The translations under genes were made by a program, and so were the position numbers. From a virus: a DNA stretch of 59,210 nt. This document shows positions 7,384 through 15,699 of this stretch, in pieces; within the stretch, counting starts at the first letter, position 1; each line of letters begins with the position of its first letter. Below the pieces are notes generated by a model. It was not told the DNA's origin. It saw only the letters and a list, made by a program, of their open reading frames with translations, and made no database searches. Location: the IMG/VR virus record IMGVR_UViG_3300015263_000218, positions 1 to 59,210 of that record; one strand, 5' to 3'.

Positions 7384-8982
7384 TTAAGCCTCAATAATTC
7401 TACCATTTAATACCAAAGCATCTACTCTGGCAGTTTCTAAAAATTTCAATGCGTCTTCTTCAGTTTCCAGAATAGGTTCGCCGTTACCGTTCAAGCTGGT
7501 GTTGATCAGAACAGGAACCCCGGTCAAATTATAGAATGCCTTCACAAGTCTATAATATGGCGGATTGTGTTCTTCATTGATAGTCTGGTGTCTTGCAGTG
7601 CCGTCTACGTGTGTTGCGGCTGGTATTTCCTTTGGCTGCAATACAGGACACGTATAGAGCATATAGGGACTAGGACCATCAAAGTCAAACCAGTTATGCG
7701 CTTCTTCCTCTAAGACCACAGGAGCGAATGGGCGGAACCATTCACGGTTCTTAACAACATGGTTAAGCTTTTCTCTGGTGTGATATGAGCGAGGATCAGC
7801 AAGGATGCTGCGATTGCCTAGAGCACGTGGTCCATATTCGCTGGCACCCATGAACCATGCAATCACCTTGCCATCGGCAATCATCTTTGCTATCTTGTCA
7901 TAGTCTGGTTCAAAGTAATCGTACTTCTTTCCAGTGTAGCAAATCTCGCTGCTCTTATATGTATAACGTGGCTCATCAAACAAATTGTGTGCGACATAGA
8001 GTGCAGCACCAACGGCATTTCCATCATCCCCACAAGCAGGGAAGTGATGAATGTTTTTGAATGATGTGCTCTTTTTGATTCTGTAGTTCGTATTGCAGTT
8101 TAAGAGCGAACCACCAGATAGGCAAAGGTTTGGTGAGATGTGTTGAATTGCCTTGGTGACTTCTGTGATGCTCATTTCAAGCAGCAACTGAATAGTGGCA
8201 GCAAGGTCCGCAGCTTCCTTAAAAGAAAGTTCATGTGGATGCTTGTTGCTCAGCTTGCCCCACATGTTACCCCAGAATTGACGATAAGTAAGTTCTGTCT
8301 GAATAGGGTCTTCATCGATTGGCATAGGATAGAACATATCTTGTAGATATTGATTTATGTTCATAATGACTTCTGGTAGCGGTGTGCCATATGCAGCAAG
8401 GCCCATGGTTGTACCTGCCTTGGCATACGCTGGAATGAAGCCAAGGCATTCTGTAAACACGGCATAGCCAATCCCAGAAATAAGTTTAGGACAATCGATA
8501 ATTTCTAGCTTGGTTCCTTCGCCCTTAAAGATCAGACTATTGTCAACTATACCGCCGAATGATGAGTCAACGCTTAGACACACTGCTTCGTCAAAGTTAC
8601 TAGTATAGTATGCAGAGGCGGCATGACAGACATGATGCGGCAATACATGAACGTCAAATATTCTGCCTCTGATTCTTCCACGCATGACAAAACGATTGAT
8701 GCCCATCTTATAGCTGGTAACATCAATCTCATTATCGTCTGGATCATAGAGACGCAAAGTGTTATGATTATATTCTTCCTTGTAGTCTGTCAAGGCGATG
8801 CAATCAATCTCATCAAGTGTGATTCCGGCCTCAGAAAGAACGTAATCAATAACTTCGTCTGTCACTCCAAACTGTTTCTTTACACGAGTAATTCTTTCAG
8901 AAGAAATTGCAGTGACAAGCTTACCATCTTTCACGATAGCAGCGGCACCATCATGACTAAAATTCAATCCAAGAACGATCAT
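7384..8982 (-). CDS. Carbamoyltransferase, NodU/CmcH/TobZ family
   Basis: This is a 532-residue two-domain O-carbamoyltransferase. The N-terminal Kae1-like domain starts LGLNFSHDGAA and has the metal-binding LPHHVCHAASAYY motif (about residues 114-126), which makes carbamoyl-adenylate from carbamoyl phosphate and ATP. The C-terminal domain contains GPRALGNRSILADPR and REWFRPFAPVVLEEEA, the family signature for transfer to a sugar hydroxyl. A TTG two codons upstream is open, but the ATG at 8982 gives the classic ATGA overlap with the sulfotransferase gene. Family members modify Nod factors, antibiotics and capsular sugars. Some phage members act on hydroxymethylated DNA bases, so DNA modification is an alternative to glycan modification. 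Confidence 0.9.
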   Translation of the reverse strand: MIVLGLNFSHDGAAAIVKDGKLVTAISSERITRVKKQFGVTDEVIDYVLSEAGITLDEIDCIALTDYKEEYNHNTLRLYDPDDNEIDVTSYKMGINRFVMRGRIRGRIFDVHVLPHHVCHAASAYYTSNFDEAVCLSVDSSFGGIVDNSLIFKGEGTKLEIIDCPKLISGIGYAVFTECLGFIPAYAKAGTTMGLAAYGTPLPEVIMNINQYLQDMFYPMPIDEDPIQTELTYRQFWGNMWGKLSNKHPHELSFKEAADLAATIQLLLEMSITEVTKAIQHISPNLCLSGGSLLNCNTNYRIKKSTSFKNIHHFPACGDDGNAVGAALYVAHNLFDEPRYTYKSSEICYTGKKYDYFEPDYDKIAKMIADGKVIAWFMGASEYGPRALGNRSILADPRSYHTREKLNHVVKNREWFRPFAPVVLEEEAHNWFDFDGPSPYMLYTCPVLQPKEIPAATHVDGTARHQTINEEHNPPYYRLVKAFYNLTGVPVLINTSLNGNGEPILETEEDALKFLETARVDALVLNGRIIEA

Positions 8983-9680
8983 TTCCAAACTTCCATATTA
9001 GAGTAGGCATTCACCAAGTCAGGCGGCAACACCATATTGTTTATTTTATATTCTACCATAGATGTGGTAGTGCAGTCAACTTCTTTATCAAGTTCATCCC
9101 AATCCATCTTGACATTCTTGAAGTCATGTGTATAATAGGTATGTCCTGTAAAATTGTATATTGCTTTCATCATTCCTTCAGGGTTTGCACGAAGAACATC
9201 ATAGTCCACAAACATAAACATGTCTCTATCAGGACCAGAGATAGCTTGCTTGATACCATTGTATGCATGACCTACCATACCGTTCATTAGATCATTGGCA
9301 CGAGAATATACATCACCAGATGCACCATGATTTCTTCTGTATGCTAGCTCAAAACTATTCAGAACATCAGTAATATTTCTTACACAAATGAGCATCTTTG
9401 TTTTTGGAAACGTTTCTTTTAACGAATATGTGAGGAATGACCAAGATATATTCGTATTGAATACAGTCGGCTTTTTGATATGCTCATAGTGACCATCAAA
9501 TAAATGACGCAATGTGTTCTGTCTCTGAAATAAAGGCGTATCCTGATTCAGGACAAAAGAAGTCATGTTGGCAAGATGATCAGTTTCATTAGCGTGAAAC
9601 TTTGGATTTTGGTTAAGAATGCTTGATAGCAATGTACTACCTGATCTTGGCAGACCAGTAATCAAATGATATTCTTTCAT
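8979..9680 (-). CDS. PAPS-dependent sulfotransferase
   Basis: This 233-residue protein has the 5'-phosphosulfate-binding loop GLPRSGST at residues 9-16 and the 3'-phosphate-binding segment CVRNITDVLNSFELAYRR near residues 99-116 (Arg and Ser conserved). This is the layout of PAPS sulfotransferases acting on carbohydrates. The expected reaction is transfer of sulfate from PAPS to a hydroxyl or amine of a glycan, or possibly to tyrosine. PAPS would have to come from the host. It overlaps its neighbours by four bases on each side, in the middle of the glycan operon. A second, unrelated-looking sulfotransferase is at 35953-36594. Confidence 0.85.
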   Translation of the reverse strand: MKEYHLITGLPRSGSTLLSSILNQNPKFHANETDHLANMTSFVLNQDTPLFQRQNTLRHLFDGHYEHIKKPTVFNTNISWSFLTYSLKETFPKTKMLICVRNITDVLNSFELAYRRNHGASGDVYSRANDLMNGMVGHAYNGIKQAISGPDRDMFMFVDYDVLRANPEGMMKAIYNFTGHTYYTHDFKNVKMDWDELDKEVDCTTTSMVEYKINNMVLPPDLVNAYSNMEVWK

Positions 9681-11008
9681 ATCAAACCTTCAATAATCTT
9701 TCTCGCTTCAGCAAGTGGCTCAGCCCATGACCTTACCTTTGTTTGCTTGCACACATAGAAGTTTTCACCATACCATGGAGTTGAATTGTCTGTTCTTGTG
9801 CTATTCCATACGTAGTACTGTAGGATAGGCGGAAGAACGATTGTGGTAACGCCCATGGCCCCAGCCGCATGTACGAGTGAAGTACATGAGCTTAGAACAA
9901 TATCCATTTGACTTAAATAGTCAAGAGTATCGTCCCAACTATTTATTTGGTCCTTCAGGCTATTGACACGGTAGTCTTCTTTGTCTATATCAAAGTAATA
10001 GATATCCGCATTCAATCCTTGAAGGCATTCGAGCATTTCATCCATAGGAATGGAACGATAAACATCTTGACCAAAGTATTTGTTGCCGTTGCATTTGATG
10101 CCGATCTTAGGTCTTTTCGATTTTAATTTGTTCTTGCCGATAGGTTTAATGTAAGGCCCATACCATAAATCCTTTTCTCTTACGTTAAGATCAATAGGAA
10201 GGTCCATGAGGAATGTCCACACTGAGTCATGGTCAATCTCAAGTGGATTTGTTATGACTTCAAAACCATTTCTTCTGAATACGGCAGCAAGATCATCACG
10301 CTCCAATATTGAGAATAGAATTGGAATCATGCCTTCTCTACGAAGATGTTCAAAGAATCTAATATTAATGAATTCATCACCAATACCGCCGCCAGCATAG
10401 ACGTATATTTTCTTGCCCTTTATTGGTACTCTATTCCAGCGGGGGATGTTAAGAAGGCTAAATGTAGTGACTTTATTATAGTCTGCTTCTTCTTTATAGA
10501 GATAGTATTCAATACCAAGACCAACATTACCGACTCGCATATTACGATCAGTGTATGTAATACGAAGCCCTTCACGTTGTTCTGGTGTGATGAAATCGCT
10601 ATTATGTAATTTATCTATTAATTCTTCTGACTCTTTGACTTGACCGTTAAGTTTTAGTGCAGCGGCATACTGAACAATCTGATCAAAATCATATGGATTT
10701 ATTTCCAAATTTAATTCAGTATATGCCAGTGCCTTTTCTGGATAGTTCATCGCGTAATATGCTTTGGCAAGATTTACCCTTGCCACAAAAAGTTCTTCAT
10801 TGGTCTTTGCTAATGCGTATGAGTCTTCAGCACACTTGACGATAAGGCCAGTGTGGTTTGTCTTTAATGCAAGCATACCAATAACGTCAAAGTCTTCTAG
10901 GGTCTTTGCTTTGGTATAATAGAAGTCGAGAATTTTAAACGCAATCTCGTGCTGTTCTTTCTTGACAAGATCAAGAACAGTATCTACTATATGATATAGT
11001 TCACTCAT
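9677..11008 (-). CDS. TPR-GT9 fusion: heptosyltransferase-like protein with tetratricopeptide repeats
   Basis: This 443-residue protein has an N-terminal half (about residues 1-190) of TPR-like helical hairpins, for example ARVNLAKAYYAMNYPEKALAY followed by LNLEINPYDFDQIVQYAAAL. The C-terminal half (about 195-443) is GT-B/GT9-like. IYVYAGGGIGDEFINIRFFEHL is the acceptor-side start, IGIKCNGNKYFGQDVYRSIP lies in the middle, and MDIVLSSCTSLVHAAGAMG is the donor-site motif. TPR-GT9 fusions are usually annotated as heptosyltransferase- or O-linked-transferase-like and may use the TPRs to bind a protein acceptor. It is the second gene of the late glycan operon, overlapping the methyltransferase by 8 bases. 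A protein acceptor among the fibers is attractive but not shown. Confidence 0.75.
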   Translation of the reverse strand: MSELYHIVDTVLDLVKKEQHEIAFKILDFYYTKAKTLEDFDVIGMLALKTNHTGLIVKCAEDSYALAKTNEELFVARVNLAKAYYAMNYPEKALAYTELNLEINPYDFDQIVQYAAALKLNGQVKESEELIDKLHNSDFITPEQREGLRITYTDRNMRVGNVGLGIEYYLYKEEADYNKVTTFSLLNIPRWNRVPIKGKKIYVYAGGGIGDEFINIRFFEHLRREGMIPILFSILERDDLAAVFRRNGFEVITNPLEIDHDSVWTFLMDLPIDLNVREKDLWYGPYIKPIGKNKLKSKRPKIGIKCNGNKYFGQDVYRSIPMDEMLECLQGLNADIYYFDIDKEDYRVNSLKDQINSWDDTLDYLSQMDIVLSSCTSLVHAAGAMGVTTIVLPPILQYYVWNSTRTDNSTPWYGENFYVCKQTKVRSWAEPLAEARKIIEGLI

Positions 11009-11549
11009 CCTTAATCACCATTAACTTGATATAGACTTCATCGATAATATTGTTGTGTTGTTCGATATACTCTTCAGCTTCTTCCTTTGGAATCTGCTCG
11101 AATCTTTCTCTGTATTTTTCTACAGGACGATAGTTATAACTAACAACTTCAAAGTCTACTTCAAGGTAATGGGCGAGTCTGGTGCAATGTACGTTTTGAC
11201 GCTTGGCAAGATCACAGTACTTCATACCAAGCATCTTCATACCGTCAACCGTAATAGGTCTTCTATGTGTAGGATCGCTGAAGAAATCGTCATGTCTGTG
11301 ATGAGGAACATGTACGTGAACGATTGCCTTGTCACGGCAAATACGGTATAACTCCTTTAGACAGTGAAAGTATCCTTCTCCCAAATGCTCAAGCACGTGA
11401 GAGGCAATGACAATATCTACACTGCTATCTTCAAATGGGAATGTGTCGGTTTCCAGATTGAAAGTATAATCTGGCTTTGTCTTGGGATCATAGTCGCATG
11501 TAACAAATCCGTCAATACGCTGATCACCAGCGCCAATAATAATTTTCAT
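11001..11549 (-). CDS. Class I SAM-dependent methyltransferase
   Basis: This protein is 182 residues long from the ATG at 11549. The SAM-binding region opens as IIIGAGDQRIDGFVTCDYDP, and the post-II segment FPFEDSSVDIVIASHVLEHL is the familiar Methyltransf_11-type motif with the HVLEHL signature. An ATG at 11561 is also open, but its own ATGGAG supplies the GGAG ribosome-binding site six bases before ATG 11549, so the downstream start is preferred. It is the first gene behind the late promoter at 11579-11586 and heads the eight-gene operon. It could methylate a sugar of the glycan built by its neighbours. Confidence 0.82.
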   Translation of the reverse strand: MKIIIGAGDQRIDGFVTCDYDPKTKPDYTFNLETDTFPFEDSSVDIVIASHVLEHLGEGYFHCLKELYRICRDKAIVHVHVPHHRHDDFFSDPTHRRPITVDGMKMLGMKYCDLAKRQNVHCTRLAHYLEVDFEVVSYNYRPVEKYRERFEQIPKEEAEEYIEQHNNIIDEVYIKLMVIKDE

Positions 11550-11580
11550 AGGTGACTCCATAATAACTATGTGTCACCTA
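11549..11580. repeat. Perfect 8-bp inverted repeat over promoter and start of the glycan operon
   Basis: TAGGTGAC (11549-11556) and GTCACCTA (11573-11580) are exact reverse complements separated by 16 bases. The right arm touches the end of the TATAAATA box. The left arm reaches the ATG of the methyltransferase gene, and the loop holds its GGAG. It could be an operator or, if the transcript starts far enough upstream, a hairpin hiding the ribosome-binding site. It may be chance. Confidence 0.5.
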
Positions 11581-11586
11581 TTTATA
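11579..11586 (-). promoter_or_regulatory. Late promoter TATAAATA for the glycan-modification operon
   Basis: A perfect TATAAATA on the minus strand lies 30 bases before the methyltransferase ATG, in the gap after the last RCC1 gene. No other TATAAATA occurs from here down to 4742, and the eight genes overlap or nearly touch, so this one promoter probably drives all of them at late times. Confidence 0.75.
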
Positions 11587-12951
11587 TCATGAATTGGGGA
11601 AACCGTTCAACCCTACAGTGAACAATCCTGTAATCGATGCTGAAACGTCTGCCCATCTAGTAGAACAACTGATTCTACATGGGCATACAATATTTAGGTT
11701 AGTTACTGCACAATTTAGTTGTGTGGAGTTGTTGCCCCATCCCCATAGTGAACCATCTTTTTTGATGGCCATTCCATAATTGCTTATGCCTGTTGGCGAG
11801 TTTCCACCCGCAGAAACCTTACACCATTCTGTTGATTTTAGAACTTCTTGTACAGGTGACGAGACTGATGTAATACCGGAATTACCAAGAGCATAACAAA
11901 CTCCATTGCCCCAGCCCCACATTGTACCGTCTTTTTTCAGCGCAATTGTAAATGCGGGGGTGGAAGAAACATCACACCAGTTTGTTGATGAGCTAATTTC
12001 TCTTACTGGTGAAGATTTTGCAATGACAGAGTTATCACCAAGTTGTCCACAAGTATTCTGTCCCCATGACCACAATGAACCGTCTGTTTTAATTCCGACT
12101 GATGCACTTATTTTGCACCAATTACTGGATAATGAAGCTTCTCTTACTGGTGAAGACTTTGATAATGCTGTACCATCGCCTAATCTTCCAGTAGTTCCGT
12201 TACCCCATGACCATAGTGATCCATCTACCTTTAATGCTGTTGCGTGTGTTTCTCCTGAAGCTATTGCACACCAGCTATTACCAAAGGTCACTTCACGAGT
12301 CGGGGAAGACCTGCTTGAAACAGTACCGTCACCAAGTTGTCCTGATGAATTTAGTCCCCATCCCCATAGAGAATTGTCTTTTTTTAGAGCAAGTGTAAAG
12401 TCTGTTCCCGCAGATACTTGACACCAATTGTTCGAAGAACTGGCCTCTCTCACTGGACTATTGTATGCTGCAAGAGCAGTATTTACGCCAAGAGAACCAC
12501 TTGTGTTGGTGCCCCAACTCCATAAAGTACCATCAGACTTCACAGCAGTCACATGTGTCACACCAGCAGATATATGCCACCATTTATTATCACACGTTAC
12601 TTCAGTATCTACTATTAGCTGATTTGTGTTTGTTCCTGTTCCCAATTGACCAGAAGAGTTAACACCCCACGCATACAGTCTTGCGCCGAGTTTGTCAAGC
12701 TTTCTACCGTCGATACCTTCCCAAGAAACACCAGTGTAAATTACATAATTTTTAATTTCATCAACATAGTACAAAATGCCTTCAGTGATAAAGGTTGTTT
12801 GTGGATTTGGTAATTCTGCAAGAGTATCAACATAGTATGCTCTGTTTTGTGTAGTTGCTTTAATTTGCGCCGCCAAGACAGGGATAGTACCAGCTTGGTC
12901 GCTGTATGCTAGTCGATCTACGCAAACTTGCAATTCATCAGTAGTTGGCAT
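11587..12951 (-). CDS. RCC1-repeat propeller fiber protein 6 (last of six paralogs)
   Basis: This 454-residue protein has a short N-terminal region (about 1-85) ending in the YYVDEIKNYVIYTGVSWEG segment, a likely attachment domain related to that of its paralogs. Seven consecutive RCC1 repeats of about 50 residues follow, each of the form GSLWxWGxNxxGQLGDG...SSPVRE...NWCxVSAG...A(I/L)KxD. Blade 4 is shortened and blade 7 degenerate. Seven blades predict one closed beta-propeller. RCC1 repeats are best known in eukaryotic chromatin and ubiquitin proteins; in a phage tail cluster they most likely form a receptor-binding head. It starts 9 bases after the previous paralog and is followed by the late promoter of the glycan operon. 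Confidence 0.85.
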   Translation of the reverse strand: MPTTDELQVCVDRLAYSDQAGTIPVLAAQIKATTQNRAYYVDTLAELPNPQTTFITEGILYYVDEIKNYVIYTGVSWEGIDGRKLDKLGARLYAWGVNSSGQLGTGTNTNQLIVDTEVTCDNKWWHISAGVTHVTAVKSDGTLWSWGTNTSGSLGVNTALAAYNSPVREASSSNNWCQVSAGTDFTLALKKDNSLWGWGLNSSGQLGDGTVSSRSSPTREVTFGNSWCAIASGETHATALKVDGSLWSWGNGTTGRLGDGTALSKSSPVREASLSSNWCKISASVGIKTDGSLWSWGQNTCGQLGDNSVIAKSSPVREISSSTNWCDVSSTPAFTIALKKDGTMWGWGNGVCYALGNSGITSVSSPVQEVLKSTEWCKVSAGGNSPTGISNYGMAIKKDGSLWGWGNNSTQLNCAVTNLNIVCPCRISCSTRWADVSASITGLFTVGLNGFPNS

Positions 12952-12960
12952 GTCTAATCC

Positions 12961-14316
12961 TTAAAATGTTCTAATTTTTCTAGCAAGAGTGAACGCACAA
13001 CCAGCAGATACGCTTACCCAATTTGATGCAGAAGTGGACTCTCTCACTGGTGAGCTTTTGGCGTTAACAGTTCCATCGCCAAGCTGGCCGCAGAAATTAT
13101 TGCCCCATGTCCATAGTGATCCATCTGTTTTGATTGCGGCAACAAAACAATTTCCTGTACTGACTTGACACCAGTTGGTTGATGAGCTAATCTCTCTTAC
13201 AGGAGAAGATTTTGAAATAATAGTATTGATTCCAAGCTGTCCACAGGCATTGTCTCCCCATGTCCATAGTGATCCATCTGTTTTAAGCGCAGCAACAACC
13301 CTACACTTACTAGAAACAGCACACCAATTACTAGAAGAAGACGCTTCTCTTACTGGCGACGATTTGTTGACGACTGTATTATCACCAAGCTGTCCACAAC
13401 CATTCCATCCCCATACCCATAGTGAGCCATCCGTTTTAATAGCATATCCTGTGCCTTGTCCAGCAGCCAAGGCACACCAGTTGGTTGACAAACTCGATTC
13501 TTGCACAGGAGAAGATTTTGATATAGTTGTATTGTCGCCAAGATGACCAACACTGTTTGCTCCCCAACTATACAATTTGTTGTCTGTAGTTATACCCATA
13601 CTATGTTCATAACCAGCAGCTATGTCTTTCCATAATAGACCGCCAATGACCTGTACTGGTAATGATCTAACAATAACTGTTCCATCACCCAAAAGACCTG
13701 TAGTATTGCAACCCCATGTCCATAAGGTTCCATCATTTTTTAATGCCATTGTGTGCTGGCATCCGTGGCTGGCTTTTACCCAATTGCAGCTATAAGTTTT
13801 TTCTTGGCATGGGCGATCACCAAACCCACCAAGAAAATTTAATGCCAACTGTCCGCAGATATTATTGCCCCAAGACCACAGTGTTCCGTTTTCTCTAATG
13901 AAGGAACCAAACAATTCACCAGCAGCTATGCTCTTTACGTCTTTATCTCTTGGTGGCTCTTGAATAGGAGTATATGACGTATATGCGCCACCAAGAGCAT
14001 AACATCTATTGTCGCCCCAAGACCACATCTGTTTTTGTGTAGTATCGCTGAGAAGAATAATATTTGCCGAATATATCCCACCACCAGTTTCAGTATTGGT
14101 TACGTAGTATAATCTGCCCTCCTGAACAACATAATATAGTCTACCATTAGCGGCAGTAGAAATATCAGTATAGGTATTGACTGTTGTGATCGTGCCCATT
14201 CTGAGTTGTTCGATAGCTTTTGCATAATACAATGCTTCTTTCTGCGAAAAGGCACAGTTTTTCATTTTATATGATAAAACATCGATTATGTTTGCAACAT
14301 TAATTGTATCTGTCAT
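12961..14316 (-). CDS. RCC1-repeat propeller fiber protein 5
   Basis: This is a 451-residue paralog. The N-terminal region, about 95 residues, includes a helical YKMKN...EALYYAKAIEQL stretch and a GRLYYVVQEGRLYYV strand pair. Seven RCC1 blades then run to the C-terminus, the first starting at MWSWGDNRC. Blades 4-7 are nearly canonical, with [13 protein letters not shown] and NWCxVS; blades 1-3 are divergent. The ATG overlaps the stop of the preceding paralog by four bases (ATGA). Strong local identity with the other five genes at the DNA level points to duplication and gene conversion. Probably a tail-attached adhesin; not an enzyme by any visible motif. Confidence 0.85.
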   Translation of the reverse strand: MTDTINVANIIDVLSYKMKNCAFSQKEALYYAKAIEQLRMGTITTVNTYTDISTAANGRLYYVVQEGRLYYVTNTETGGGIYSANIILLSDTTQKQMWSWGDNRCYALGGAYTSYTPIQEPPRDKDVKSIAAGELFGSFIRENGTLWSWGNNICGQLALNFLGGFGDRPCQEKTYSCNWVKASHGCQHTMALKNDGTLWTWGCNTTGLLGDGTVIVRSLPVQVIGGLLWKDIAAGYEHSMGITTDNKLYSWGANSVGHLGDNTTISKSSPVQESSLSTNWCALAAGQGTGYAIKTDGSLWVWGWNGCGQLGDNTVVNKSSPVREASSSSNWCAVSSKCRVVAALKTDGSLWTWGDNACGQLGINTIISKSSPVREISSSTNWCQVSTGNCFVAAIKTDGSLWTWGNNFCGQLGDGTVNAKSSPVRESTSASNWVSVSAGCAFTLARKIRTF

Positions 14317-15695
14317 ACACAGTAACCTTGAACTACTTTCTTAATAGCATGACCAGCGGTATAATATCCACGACCCATTGCCATAGTTATCCAATTGTTT
14401 GATTTGGTATATTCTTGTACAGGGGAAGAATATACAGTATAATGCTTTTGTCCTAACATAAGATTACCATACGCATTACATCCCCATCCCCATAGTGTAC
14501 CATCTTGTTTTAATCCAAAAACACTAGATATACCACCAACTACCTTTGCCCAATTGTTAGAACTGGTAATTTCTCTCACTGGCGAACTGCGGTTAATTAC
14601 ATCGCCTGTTCCAAGAGTCCCGGCAGCGTTGCATCCCCATGACCATAGCGAACCATCTTTTTTAATAGCGTGTGCTGCGGTGCCATAACTGGATGCAACA
14701 CTGGTCCAGTTAGTTGACAAACTCACTTCCTGTACAGGTGAAGATTTACTAACTATCGTATTGTCTCCAAGAAGACCACAAGCAGCAAACCCCCACGACC
14801 ATAGGGTTCCATTTGTCTTGATAGCGTGAGTTACGATTCCACCAGCAGCAACGGCGCACCAGTTGTTTGAACTGGTGATTTCTCTGGTTGGTACGTATTT
14901 AATTACAATACTGTTGTCTCCAATTTCACCGCAAGTATTCTGCCCCCATCCCCATAGTGAACCATCTTTTTTAACTGCCATGACATGGCATCTACCAACG
15001 CTCACGGCGCACCAGTTGTTTGAACTGGTAAATTCTCTAGTGGGGGTACAGAAAGATATTCCACCACCATTATAATTGTTTCCTAAAGTTCCACCGGCTG
15101 CGGACCCCCATGTCCATAGAGAACCATCAATTTTGATGGCAGAACTGACACAACTGCCCGCAGAAATTGTACACCAGTCATTTGATTGTAGTGCTTCTCT
15201 ACTCGGCCCATATTTTATATTGTTTGAGGTATTATCTCCAACTTGACCAGTAGTATTCCATCCCCATCCCCATAACGAACCATCTTTTTTTAGTGCTAAC
15301 GAGTGATCCGCTCCACTAGAAATTTCTGTCCACTGATCTTCTGTATTGCCTATTCTTGTAAGTGTATTATGTGAGGTTCCCGGTGTCTGCCCAATGATTC
15401 CGCAGAGATTATTAGTGCCATTAACTCCATATAATATATATCCTTCTGTCCCTTTAGAATTTGTGTCAGACGACCAAGCAGTGCCTTTACTATAGTAGTA
15501 TGCTTTAGTCGGACCATCACAATATGCCACAAGACCTGTGCAATCAGACGGCAAAGCACCGTCAATTTTTTTCACAGGAATATTCATTATGATATTATTT
15601 GCATTTTCAAGTTGACATGACTCTAAAGCAGATATGGACGTATTCGCCAATCTATCATTTATTTCTGATTTTATTGATCCTAAACTAATTGTCAT
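14313..15695 (-). CDS. RCC1-repeat propeller fiber protein 4
   Basis: This is a 460-residue paralog. The N-terminal segment has IDGALPSDCTGLVAYCD and then AYYYSKGTAWSSD, related to the attachment segments of the other copies. Seven RCC1 blades follow: a divergent first blade (YGVNGTNNLCGIIG) and six with the GSLWxWG start. Several blades insert extra glycine or asparagine residues (NNYNGGG). The start codon ATG at 15695 follows the stop of the upstream paralog by four bases, and the stop overlaps the next paralog. The extreme C-terminus (GHAIKKVVQGYCV) is unique to this copy. Confidence 0.85.
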   Translation of the reverse strand: MTISLGSIKSEINDRLANTSISALESCQLENANNIIMNIPVKKIDGALPSDCTGLVAYCDGPTKAYYYSKGTAWSSDTNSKGTEGYILYGVNGTNNLCGIIGQTPGTSHNTLTRIGNTEDQWTEISSGADHSLALKKDGSLWGWGWNTTGQVGDNTSNNIKYGPSREALQSNDWCTISAGSCVSSAIKIDGSLWTWGSAAGGTLGNNYNGGGISFCTPTREFTSSNNWCAVSVGRCHVMAVKKDGSLWGWGQNTCGEIGDNSIVIKYVPTREITSSNNWCAVAAGGIVTHAIKTNGTLWSWGFAACGLLGDNTIVSKSSPVQEVSLSTNWTSVASSYGTAAHAIKKDGSLWSWGCNAAGTLGTGDVINRSSPVREITSSNNWAKVVGGISSVFGLKQDGTLWGWGCNAYGNLMLGQKHYTVYSSPVQEYTKSNNWITMAMGRGYYTAGHAIKKVVQGYCV

Positions 15696-15699
15696 TTTA

